Assembly (NCBI GenBank): GCA_021779635.1
Contig: JAJYAH010000465.1
Coordinates: 1-5,943 of the forward strand
Length of the DNA: 5,943 nt
DNA from: Pseudomonadota bacterium
Lineage (GTDB): Bacteria; Pseudomonadota; Alphaproteobacteria; Rhizobiales; Xanthobacteraceae
Direction of reading: 5' to 3'
Shown here: positions 1-5,576 of the stretch, piece after piece
How positions within the stretch are numbered: position 1 is the stretch's first letter
Layout of the letters: every line of letters starts with the position of its first letter
Notes under the pieces: generated by a model
Told to the model about the DNA's origin: nothing
The model's database searches: none
The model's input: only the letters and a program-made list of their open reading frames with translations
Made by a program: the position numbers and the translations under genes

Positions 1-27
1 AGGCCGCCTCAGGGCGGCCTTGCTTTT
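1..27 (+). terminator. Rho-independent terminator of an upstream gene
   Basis: An 8-base stem (AGGCCGCC at 1-8 pairing with GGCGGCCT at 13-20) closes a TCAG loop and is followed by the T-rich tail TGCTTTT. The tail lies on the + strand, so it probably ends a + strand gene located before base 1. That gene is not visible. The hairpin also insulates the next gene from read-through. Confidence 0.75.
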
Positions 28-60
28 GGTGAAATGTGCCGGGGTTTGCTAGGGAAGAGA

Positions 61-88
61 CCGGATTCCGATTCGACCGGAATCGAAT
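61..88. repeat. Two interleaved inverted repeats upstream of the first gene
   Basis: GATTCCG (64-70) and CGGAATC (78-84) are perfect inverted arms 7 bases apart. ATTCGA (71-76) and TCGAAT (83-88) form a second, overlapping inverted pair. The same stretch can be read as an imperfect direct repeat, CCGGATTC (61-68) and CCGGAATC (77-84). It sits 45-72 bases before the ATG at 133, just before a TTGACG (93-98). The position suggests a regulator-binding site or RNA leader structure, but no regulator is identifiable. The arms are seen directly; the role is inferred. Confidence 0.35.
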
Positions 89-120
89 GTGCTTGACGGC
101 ACCGCGTGGTTCTATCTTTC

Positions 121-126
121 GAGGAA
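121..126 (+). promoter_or_regulatory. Ribosome binding site fixing the start at 133
   Basis: GAGGAA lies 6 bases before ATG 133. The in-frame GTG at 106 has no purine-rich site before it, and starting there would put nine extra residues (including EES) ahead of an otherwise standard signal peptide. This decides the start in favour of 133. Confidence 0.7.
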
Positions 127-132
127 TCCCAT

Positions 133-1332
133 ATGCGCTCGATTTTATTCTGCCTGGTCGGCCTGATGGCAGCCTCGACGGATGCCGCCTTCGCTCAAAT
201 CAAGCTCTCGCCGAGGTCAACCGCGGCTGCCAATGAAGTCCGGTATTTCACTTCCATCGACGGCCTGATGGAGGGTAATGCCGACGTCATCCTCAAGGAA
301 ACCCGCCAGGGCAAGATTGTCACCTCGGCGGTGCTCGACGTTTGCTATCCCGCGCAGAAGGGTTCCGATCGCAAGGATCGTTTTATCGCCAACCTTGCGG
401 TGAACGGCCAGACCCTGACCGGCGCCACCCAGAGCCTCGGCGACAAGCAGCCGGTGACGGTGAGGCTGGGGCGCAAGCCGACCGGTGAGACGTTCGAATT
501 CAAGGGACAGATCAGCGTCGGCCAGGCCGTGACGGAAGTGAACTCGACGGACAATTCCGATCTCAGCGAAAAGGAATTCCTGGACAACCAGTCGAGCGAT
601 GACGGCATCACGCCAAGCCCGAAGGATTTTACCGAGGTTTCCCCGGAAGCGATTGCCGTGAGGGTAAAGCTGGAAGCGGCGGCCGATTTCCTCAAGGGGC
701 TGAAGGGGCAGGACGTCGAGGTTTCCCTGAGCGGCCTCGCCGTCTCGTGCGACGCGCTGCGCGCCGGCGAGCAGACGATCAATATCACTGTGGATCCGGA
801 TCGCGCCGCGGCGCTGATCGCGAAGTCGAAATCGTCGCCCGGCGTAGTCGCCGCCGGCTGGACCAGCGGTGTCGTGGAAATGGAGCGCGCCATCCGCTTC
901 GCGGCCGCCGACTGGCGCGACGGCGACCGGCTGAACAAGGACAAGCTCGCTGCCGCCATCGCCAGCGTGCTGACAAGAACCCTCGCCGCGAAATCGTCAT
1001 CCTCGGCCTGGGACGCCACCACCGGCAAGCTGAAGCTGACGTTCAAACGGCCGAGCCAGATCGTGCCCGCGCTCGACCTCACTGAAACGATTGAGATTAC
1101 CGCCCTGGTAGCAGCGGACAGGCCGGGTCCGTCCGACCGGCTGATGCTGTGGATCAGCAATCCCGTGATTTCGACGGCGGACGAATCCGCGGGCCCGAAA
1201 CTCAATCTGGCCGACGAATCGAGCGGCGGCGACGAGGAAGCTGACCAGAAGGACGACAATGGCGCAGTCGATGCGCTGGCGAAGGAATTTCGCGGTCAGC
1301 GCTGGGACACGGATCAAGCGGCCTGGAAGTAA
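133..1332 (+). CDS. Secreted protein of unknown function, 399 aa
   Basis: I do not recognise this protein. The N-terminus is a classic Sec signal peptide: MRS, a hydrophobic stretch (about residues 4-18), then AFA|Q with predicted cleavage after Ala21. The product is probably periplasmic or secreted. There is no lipobox at the cleavage site and no later membrane segment. The mature chain has only two cysteines, Cys71 and Cys206, which could form a disulfide. Alternating strand-like stretches (for example VEVSLSGLAVSC and LKLTFKRP) suggest beta-rich domains, with a helical segment near 258-290 between them. Residues 363-375 are a Gly/Glu/Asp-rich linker (SSGGDEEADQKDD), and the chain ends in a short tail with two tryptophans. 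Start chosen by the GAGGAA site and the signal peptide. The next + gene begins 156 bases downstream with its own candidate promoter, so it is probably transcribed alone. No enzyme motif is visible. Confidence 0.85.
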   Translation: MRSILFCLVGLMAASTDAAFAQIKLSPRSTAAANEVRYFTSIDGLMEGNADVILKETRQGKIVTSAVLDVCYPAQKGSDRKDRFIANLAVNGQTLTGATQSLGDKQPVTVRLGRKPTGETFEFKGQISVGQAVTEVNSTDNSDLSEKEFLDNQSSDDGITPSPKDFTEVSPEAIAVRVKLEAAADFLKGLKGQDVEVSLSGLAVSCDALRAGEQTINITVDPDRAAALIAKSKSSPGVVAAGWTSGVVEMERAIRFAAADWRDGDRLNKDKLAAAIASVLTRTLAAKSSSSAWDATTGKLKLTFKRPSQIVPALDLTETIEITALVAADRPGPSDRLMLWISNPVISTADESAGPKLNLADESSGGDEEADQKDDNGAVDALAKEFRGQRWDTDQAAWK

Positions 1333-1418
1333 GGCCAGCCCCGATCGCATCGGATGGATCAGCAGCGCGGCGCCGCATCCGGGGAAGCGTCACGCACCCT
1401 CGCCATGCAATCACGCAT

Positions 1419-1447
1419 TTGACATGCCGCGCCGTAGCGGCAATGAA
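1419..1447 (+). promoter_or_regulatory. Candidate sigma-70 promoter with an inverted repeat in its spacer
   Basis: A consensus -35 element, TTGACA (1419-1424), is followed after 17 bases by AATGAA (1442-1447), a weak -10 (3 of 6 matches). Almost exactly filling the gap is an inverted repeat, TGCCGC (1425-1430), 6-base centre, GCGGCA (1437-1442). A protein bound there would block RNA polymerase, which is a typical repressor arrangement. The start of transcription would fall near 1454, about 35 bases before ATG 1489. The rest of the 1333-1488 gap shows no terminator with a T-tract. Motifs are seen; function is inferred. Confidence 0.45.
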
Positions 1448-1488
1448 CAGGCCACATGTGAACAAGAGCTTTCAGGGTTTCACGTTTG

Positions 1489-3033
1489 ATGGCGCGCTAT
1501 GACGTAGTGGTGATCGGCGCCGGCCTTGGGGGCTTGACGACCGGCGCGATCCTCGCACGCGCGGGACGCAAGGTGCTGGTCATCGAGCGCAGCAATTCGG
1601 TCGGCGGCGCGGCATCGAGCTATATGTCCGGCGATCTGTTCGTCGAAGGCTCGCTGCACGAGACCAGCGATCCGCATCATCCTCACGATCCGAAACATCA
1701 CGTGCTGACGCGAGCGGGCGTCATCGATGCCGTGAAATGGATTCCGTCCGGCGCATTTTACGAGGCGCGCGGCGGTCCGCTCGAGCGGCCGTTTACGATG
1801 CCAGACAATTTCGATGCGGCACGGCGCGCGCTGACCGAACGCTTCCCCGAGGCCCGTGCCGGGCTGCACCAATTGCTTGGAGAAATGGAACGCATTACCT
1901 CCGCCATGGGCACGCTTTCGCAAGGCCGGAACGCTTTCAGGAATCCGCGCGAGGCTCTCGTTGCCCTGCTGAAACTGGTTCCGGCGGTAGGCGACTGGCG
2001 CCTGTCGCTGTCGCGAAAGCTCGATCGGGTGTTCGGAGACAACGAAGCCGTCAAATGCGCGCTGGCGGCCAATCTCTCTTATTATCACGACGACCCGGCA
2101 ACGCTGTGGTGGATCTTCTTTGCGATGGCGCAGGGAGGTTATCTCCTGAGCGGCGGCCGTTTCGTGCAAGGCGGCTCGCAACGGCTTTCCAGCGCACTCG
2201 CCCGCGCCGTCAAGGCAGCCGGCGGAGAGGTGTTGGTGCGCCGTGTCGTCAGCGGGATTGCGGTTGACCCGCAGGGTCGCGCCAGCATCGTCACGCACAC
2301 CGCGCGCGACGGCAGTGATCCCAAGGTCGTGGAAGGCGTTCGGATCGTCAGCAACGCCGCGCCTGCGGCGTTGGCGCCGTTGATGCCGGCGGCGGCTGCG
2401 GAAAGATTGACGGCGGATTACCGGCAACGCTCCCCGTCGATTTCGCTGTTCGCCCTTACGCTCGGCCTGTCGAAACCGCCACGCGAATTCGGGATATCCG
2501 CCTATTCCACGCAATTGCTGCCGCACGACATGACGCGGCTGTCCGATTACGCGCAAGGTACGGCGTTGATGGCGGCGGAGCCCGGCGAGCGCATGCCGCC
2601 GATGTCCATCGTCGACTATGCCGCGATCGATTCCGGCGTTCCCGCCCCGCCCTATGTGCTCTTGATCGTTGGGCCGGACCTGCTGTCGAACTGGGACAGT
2701 TCGGACATGGACGCCTACCGCGAGAAGCGCGGGCGATGGCAGCAGGCGATCGTCCGCTATCTCTCCTCGCTTTATCCGGGCCTCTCCGCCGGCATCGTCG
2801 CGTCGTCATTCAATACCGCGCTGTCGGTTCGGCAATATCTCAATGCGCCCGACGGCGCCGTCTATGGGTTCGCGCCGACGCCGACGCGCTCGATCTGGCG
2901 CGCGACCGTCCAATCGCCGCGCACGGTGGTGCCAGGCCTCTATCTGGCGTCAGCCTATGCCGGCTTCGGCGGCTACACCGGCGTGGTGCAGTCCGCCGGC
3001 GTGTGCGCCGACATGATCCTGCGCGAGAATTAG
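1489..3033 (+). CDS. FAD-dependent oxidoreductase, phytoene dehydrogenase/carotenoid isomerase-like (COG1233 type), 514 aa
   Basis: Likely a flavin-dependent desaturase, saturase or isomerase acting on a hydrophobic polyene or a related lipid; the substrate is unknown. The N-terminus has the Rossmann dinucleotide-binding fold: VVVIGAGLGG with GxGxxG at residues 10-15, Glu33 ending the second strand to bind the FAD ribose, and the following VGGAASS (38-44) typical of the CrtI/RetSat superfamily. The C-terminus has the matching second FAD motif, VPGLYLASAYAGFGGYTGVV (about 481-500), where CrtI proteins carry a GLYLVGAGTHPGGG-like stretch. Length fits the family (about 490-550). Residues 57-71 are unusually His-rich (His 57, 63, 64, 66, 70, 71). 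TTG (1486) and ATG (1489) are adjacent; I chose the ATG. An in-frame stop at 1459-1461 excludes longer starts, and the ribosome site is weak (AGGG at 1474-1477). No carotenoid gene (crtB, crtE) lies nearby, so carotenoid synthesis should not be assumed. The gene ends 3 bases from the convergent gene's stop. Confidence 0.9.
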   Translation: MARYDVVVIGAGLGGLTTGAILARAGRKVLVIERSNSVGGAASSYMSGDLFVEGSLHETSDPHHPHDPKHHVLTRAGVIDAVKWIPSGAFYEARGGPLERPFTMPDNFDAARRALTERFPEARAGLHQLLGEMERITSAMGTLSQGRNAFRNPREALVALLKLVPAVGDWRLSLSRKLDRVFGDNEAVKCALAANLSYYHDDPATLWWIFFAMAQGGYLLSGGRFVQGGSQRLSSALARAVKAAGGEVLVRRVVSGIAVDPQGRASIVTHTARDGSDPKVVEGVRIVSNAAPAALAPLMPAAAAERLTADYRQRSPSISLFALTLGLSKPPREFGISAYSTQLLPHDMTRLSDYAQGTALMAAEPGERMPPMSIVDYAAIDSGVPAPPYVLLIVGPDLLSNWDSSDMDAYREKRGRWQQAIVRYLSSLYPGLSAGIVASSFNTALSVRQYLNAPDGAVYGFAPTPTRSIWRATVQSPRTVVPGLYLASAYAGFGGYTGVVQSAGVCADMILREN

Positions 3034-3036
3034 GAT

Positions 3037-3453
3037 TCAGTTGGTGTTGAGATGGAATCGCAGCGGCTTCGTTCCGATGAAGGAAACGAAATCGCCCTGC
3101 CGCTTCCAGGTCGCGGCTTCGCTCAAAGCGGCGATCAATTCGTCGTCGGCCTGCGCCCGCGCCGGCGGGCAGTCATGATCCCGCAGCGGCCCGGCCACGA
3201 AAATCACGGTATTGCCCGCGACCGAGAACTGGCCCTTGCCGTCCTTGCACCACAGTTCCAGCCTCGCTTCGCCGTTGTCGCCGATCTCGAGCGTCGGGAG
3301 CCGCTTCGATCCGGCCTGACGCGCTACATCCAGTGTCATATCGGAACCGAACGGAAAGCCGTCATCGGCGCTGGCCGGAATGGTGTTGAAGCCGGCCGCG
3401 ACGAGGATCAGCGCGGCTGTGGCCGACCTCAAAAACCCCGCCAATGAATGCAT
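3037..3453 (-). CDS. Small secreted META-domain-like (DUF306/HslJ-type) protein, 138 aa
   Basis: The N-terminus is a Sec signal peptide, with a hydrophobic core at about residues 12-22 and predicted cleavage after ASA at residue 29, leaving a mature chain of about 109 residues in the periplasm. The C-terminal half resembles the end of META domains: a strand (NTVIFVAGPL), a DHDCPPARAQ segment with Cys95, the helix ELIAALSEA, then W-x-x-x-GDFVSFIG and a closing PLRFHL strand. Cys69 and Cys95 may form a disulfide. META domains occur in HslJ and other exported bacterial proteins without an established enzymatic activity, so I assign none here. GAGGG (3462-3458) sits 4 bases before the ATG and supports the start. 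It is separated from the upstream permease gene by 152 bases that include a hairpin, so it may have its own promoter, though I could not pick a convincing one. The domain call rests on pattern recall, not a profile search. Confidence 0.8.
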   Translation of the reverse strand: MHSLAGFLRSATAALILVAAGFNTIPASADDGFPFGSDMTLDVARQAGSKRLPTLEIGDNGEARLELWCKDGKGQFSVAGNTVIFVAGPLRDHDCPPARAQADDELIAALSEAATWKRQGDFVSFIGTKPLRFHLNTN

Positions 3454-3553
3454 ATCGCCCTCGAAATATTCCGGTACGCATAACCCAACGTTTTAATCGC
3501 CGGGTGTGGCCTTGACCAGATTGGCCGCCATCAAAATCGTCCGTCTATAAGCC

Positions 3554-3583
3554 AATCCCCGCGGTATCCGCCGCGGGGATTTT
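3554..3583. terminator. Strong hairpin, probably a terminator, between the two minus-strand genes
   Basis: An 11-base perfect stem, AATCCCCGCGG (3554-3564) with CCGCGGGGATT (3571-3581), closes a 6-base loop. It starts 23 bases past the permease stop codon, where a terminator for that minus-strand gene is expected. The T-run after the stem is better on the + strand (ATTTTCG) than on the minus strand (ATTGGCTTA), so it may work in both directions or mainly against + strand transcripts. The rest of the 3454-3605 gap holds the ribosome site of the small gene and nothing else I can support. Confidence 0.7.
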
Positions 3584-3605
3584 CGTCGCCGTCCAGGCCG
3601 GTTTG

Positions 3606-5276
3606 CTACTTCAAAACCATCTCCGTGAACGGATGCACATAGGCCTGCAGCATGACAAAGAGACCGACCAGACAGGCCAGCGTAATCGAATGCTTGAACA
3701 CGAAGCGCAGGATCGTGCCTTCGTGCCCGACCCAGTTGGTGGCGGTGGAGGCGACGACGATCGACTGCGCGTCGATCATCTTGCCCATGACGCCGCCGGA
3801 CGAGTTCGCCGCGCTCATCAGGATCGGCGACAGGCCGAGTTGTTGCGACGTGATCTTCTGCAGGTTGCCGAACAGAATGTTCGACGACGTATCCGACCCC
3901 GTCAGCGCGACACCGAGCCATCCGAGCAGGGTACCGAAGAAGGGATAGAGTACGCCGGTCGCGGCAAAGGCGAGACCGAGAGTCGCGTCGACTCCGGAAA
4001 GGCGGGTCAAAGTGCCGATCGCCAGCATCGCCGAGATGGTGATCAGCGAAATCGAGCAAAGCTTGATGGTGCGCCCATATTCGGAGATGATCCTGGCCGG
4101 CGACAGCCCCATGATGAGGCCCGCGATGATGGCGGCAATCAACATCCCCGTGCCGGTAAACGACAAATAGGTGAACGAGAACACCGCGGCCTCTTTGGTC
4201 GGCGTCGGAACCACCGGCGCAACCTTGTTGATCATGTTGTGCAGTTCCGGAACCGGATAGTTCCAGGTGAAGATCGGATTGACGGCCGCCTTGAACCAGC
4301 CGGTGCCCCAGATCAGCAGGATGGCGCACAGGATGATCCACGGCAGCAGCGCGGTGATCAGTTCCGCCGATGTCAGGGGTGTCTGATCGATCAGCTTCGC
4401 CGGCGGCATGGTGCTGGCGGATTCATCATTGCCGCGCAACGCCGGCGACAGCCAGAGCACCCTGGGCTGCCAGACCTTCAGGAACAGGATCAGGCAGCCC
4501 ATCGAAATCAGCGATGCGCCGATGTCGACAATCCACGGATTGATATAGTTCGAGATCAGAAATTGCGGAATCGCGAACGACAGGCCGGTCACCAGAATCG
4601 CCGGCCAGACCTCCTTCATGCCCTTCCAGCCCGCGAACGCCCATACCACCCAGAACGGCACGATCAGCGAGAAGATCGGCAACTGCCGTCCGACCATGGC
4701 GCCAAGAAGATAGGGATCAAGGCCCGTCACCGACGCGAGGCCCTGGATTGGAGTGCCGAGCGCGCCGTAGGCCACGGGCGCCGTATTCGCGATCAACGAC
4801 AGGCCGGAAGCGGCGAGCGGCGAAAAGCCGAGCCCGATCAGGATCGCACCCGTGATCGCCACCGGGGTCCCGAAGCCCGATGCGCCCTCGAAAAACGCAC
4901 CGAACGAGAACGCGATCAGCAGCAATTGCAACCGCCGGTCCGCGGTCACTCCGCCGACGGCGCGCTTGAGCGCTTCAAACCGGCCTGCGCATACCGTGAG
5001 CTGGTACATGAAGATGACGTTCAGCACGATCCAGCCGATCGGGAAGAAGCCCGTGACGATGCCCAGCAACGAGGCGCGGATCGCCATGTTGGCCGGCATG
5101 GTGAAAAGGAAGATGGCGACCAGATTGGCCAGTACCAGCGCGATAATCGCTGCGATATGGGCTTTGACCTTGCCGCTTGCGATCAAAACCAGCAGCGTAA
5201 CCACGGGTATCGCTGCGGCGATGGTCGAAAGCGTTGTGTTGTTGAACGGATTGTAGACTTGATTCCACACTTCCAT
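3606..5276 (-). CDS. lldP: Lactate permease family transporter (LldP/LctP/GlcA type), 556 aa
   Basis: An inner-membrane secondary transporter of the lactate permease family (TC 2.A.14), expected to import L- and D-lactate or glycolate with protons. The chain is hydrophobic throughout, with about a dozen membrane segments, starting at residues 17-33 and 40-58. Family signatures are intact and in order: FFEGASGFGTPVAITGA (128-144), NTAPVAYGALGTPI (164-177), TGSDTSSNILFG (459-470) and AANSSGGVMGKMI (489-501). A hydrophilic loop lies at about 271-303. Length matches E. coli LldP (551) and GlcA (560). The start is supported by a strong ribosome site, GGGGAGGAA (5291-5283), 6 bases ahead of the ATG. 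It is probably transcribed alone: a hairpin follows, and the gene upstream is divergent. No lactate dehydrogenase (lldD, lutABC), glycolate oxidase or lldR-type regulator is in the window, so lactate versus glycolate cannot be settled; the symbol denotes family membership. Confidence 0.95.
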   Translation of the reverse strand: MEVWNQVYNPFNNTTLSTIAAAIPVVTLLVLIASGKVKAHIAAIIALVLANLVAIFLFTMPANMAIRASLLGIVTGFFPIGWIVLNVIFMYQLTVCAGRFEALKRAVGGVTADRRLQLLLIAFSFGAFFEGASGFGTPVAITGAILIGLGFSPLAASGLSLIANTAPVAYGALGTPIQGLASVTGLDPYLLGAMVGRQLPIFSLIVPFWVVWAFAGWKGMKEVWPAILVTGLSFAIPQFLISNYINPWIVDIGASLISMGCLILFLKVWQPRVLWLSPALRGNDESASTMPPAKLIDQTPLTSAELITALLPWIILCAILLIWGTGWFKAAVNPIFTWNYPVPELHNMINKVAPVVPTPTKEAAVFSFTYLSFTGTGMLIAAIIAGLIMGLSPARIISEYGRTIKLCSISLITISAMLAIGTLTRLSGVDATLGLAFAATGVLYPFFGTLLGWLGVALTGSDTSSNILFGNLQKITSQQLGLSPILMSAANSSGGVMGKMIDAQSIVVASTATNWVGHEGTILRFVFKHSITLACLVGLFVMLQAYVHPFTEMVLK

Positions 5277-5334
5277 ATCCAGTTCCTCCCCACGCGTTAT
5301 ACGGCGCGCCGACCAGCGTGGACGGTCAGGCGTG

Positions 5335-5363
5335 CCTAGCGTAATCGCAGGATGTCACTGCAA
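5335..5363 (-). promoter_or_regulatory. Candidate promoter for the lactate permease
   Basis: Read on the minus strand, TTGCAG (5363-5358) is followed after 17 bases by GCTAGG (5340-5335). The -35 has 4 of 6 consensus matches; the -10 is weak by the E. coli standard. Transcription would start near 5328, giving a leader of about 50 bases that contains the strong ribosome site at 5291-5283. Spacing and position are right, but the assignment is inference. Confidence 0.35.
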
Positions 5364-5384
5364 TGCGCGAACTGGAGGCGAATC

Positions 5385-5395
5385 TGGCGGCGCCA
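5385..5395. repeat. Short perfect inverted repeat, possible operator
   Basis: TGGCG (5385-5389), a single G, then CGCCA (5391-5395). It lies about 20 bases upstream of the candidate permease -35 element, where an activator or a shared regulator of the divergent genes could bind. It does not match the known LldR (GntR family) half-sites TGGT/ACCA. Arms this short can occur by chance in GC-rich DNA. Confidence 0.2.
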
Positions 5396-5513
5396 AAATC
5401 CGCTCACAACCTCGCGAAGTGAAGGCCCCCACCCCTCGCCGTTAGGCCCATGCTAGGGTGTAGCCGGAGGTGGGGACAAGCCAGCGCATATCGCGAAATC
5501 CGCGACTTTAGTC

Positions 5514-5519
5514 TATACA
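5514..5519 (+). promoter_or_regulatory. Candidate -10 element for the ABC transporter gene
   Basis: TATACA at 5514-5519 is the most AT-rich -10-like hexamer upstream of the GTG at 5577 and would give a leader of about 50 bases. The matching -35 at 17 bases' spacing (TCGCGA, 5491-5496) is poor. TGCTAGGGT at 5451-5459 is an alternative -10 region, also lacking a good -35. The choice between them is open. Confidence 0.25.
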
Positions 5520-5576
5520 CCCTCAATTCTTCCATTTTTTCAGGCTTTTAAAGCTATCCCCGGGAGACGGTAATCT

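Larger units (their letters stand above)
5277..5576. other. Divergent intergenic region, 300 bases
   Basis: This gap separates the minus-strand permease from the + strand ABC transporter, so it must hold both promoters. It contains a fair minus-strand promoter candidate, a small perfect inverted repeat at 5385-5395, a wider inverted pair CCCCACC (5427-5433) and GGTGGGG (5469-5475) enclosing TGCTAGGGT (5451-5459), and a T-rich run (5532-5537) ahead of the ABC gene. I see no open reading frame with a ribosome site, no tRNA and no clear riboswitch in it. Confidence 0.6.

Noticed and set aside
93..118. TTGACG plus TATCTT as a promoter for the first gene
   Set aside because: The spacer is only 14 bases, too short for a standard sigma-70 promoter, and the start site would fall almost on the ribosome site. 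The TTGACG may still matter, with an unrecognised -10.
345..1259. A 304-codon open frame on the minus strand, antisense to the secreted protein gene
   Set aside because: The + strand frame has a ribosome site and a signal peptide; the antisense product is Ser/Ala-rich, low in complexity and has no ribosome site I can see.
1341..1382. Small hairpins after the first gene (CCGAT/ATCGG and CGGATG/CATCCG) as its terminator
   Set aside because: Stems are short, they share bases, and no T-tract follows, so a Rho-independent terminator is not supported.
1480..2556. A 358-codon open frame on the minus strand, antisense to the oxidoreductase gene
   Set aside because: The + strand product has clear FAD-binding motifs at both ends. 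The antisense product is Arg/His/Ala-rich without recognisable features.
3493..3531. A 12-codon minus-strand frame (MAANLVKATPGD) upstream of the META-like gene
   Set aside because: It has an ATG and a stop but no good ribosome site, and is too short to judge. A leader peptide is possible but unsupported.
3603..5339. A 578-codon open frame on the + strand, antisense to the whole permease gene
   Set aside because: It mirrors the permease, whose conserved family motifs and strong ribosome site show which strand is coding. The antisense translation is rich in Arg, Gln, Asp and Gly with no domain or start signal, typical of antisense frames in GC-rich genes.
5504..5513. GACT-TT-AGTC inverted repeat just before the TATACA box
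   Set aside because: Four-base arms are expected by chance in a gap of this size; nothing else supports an operator.
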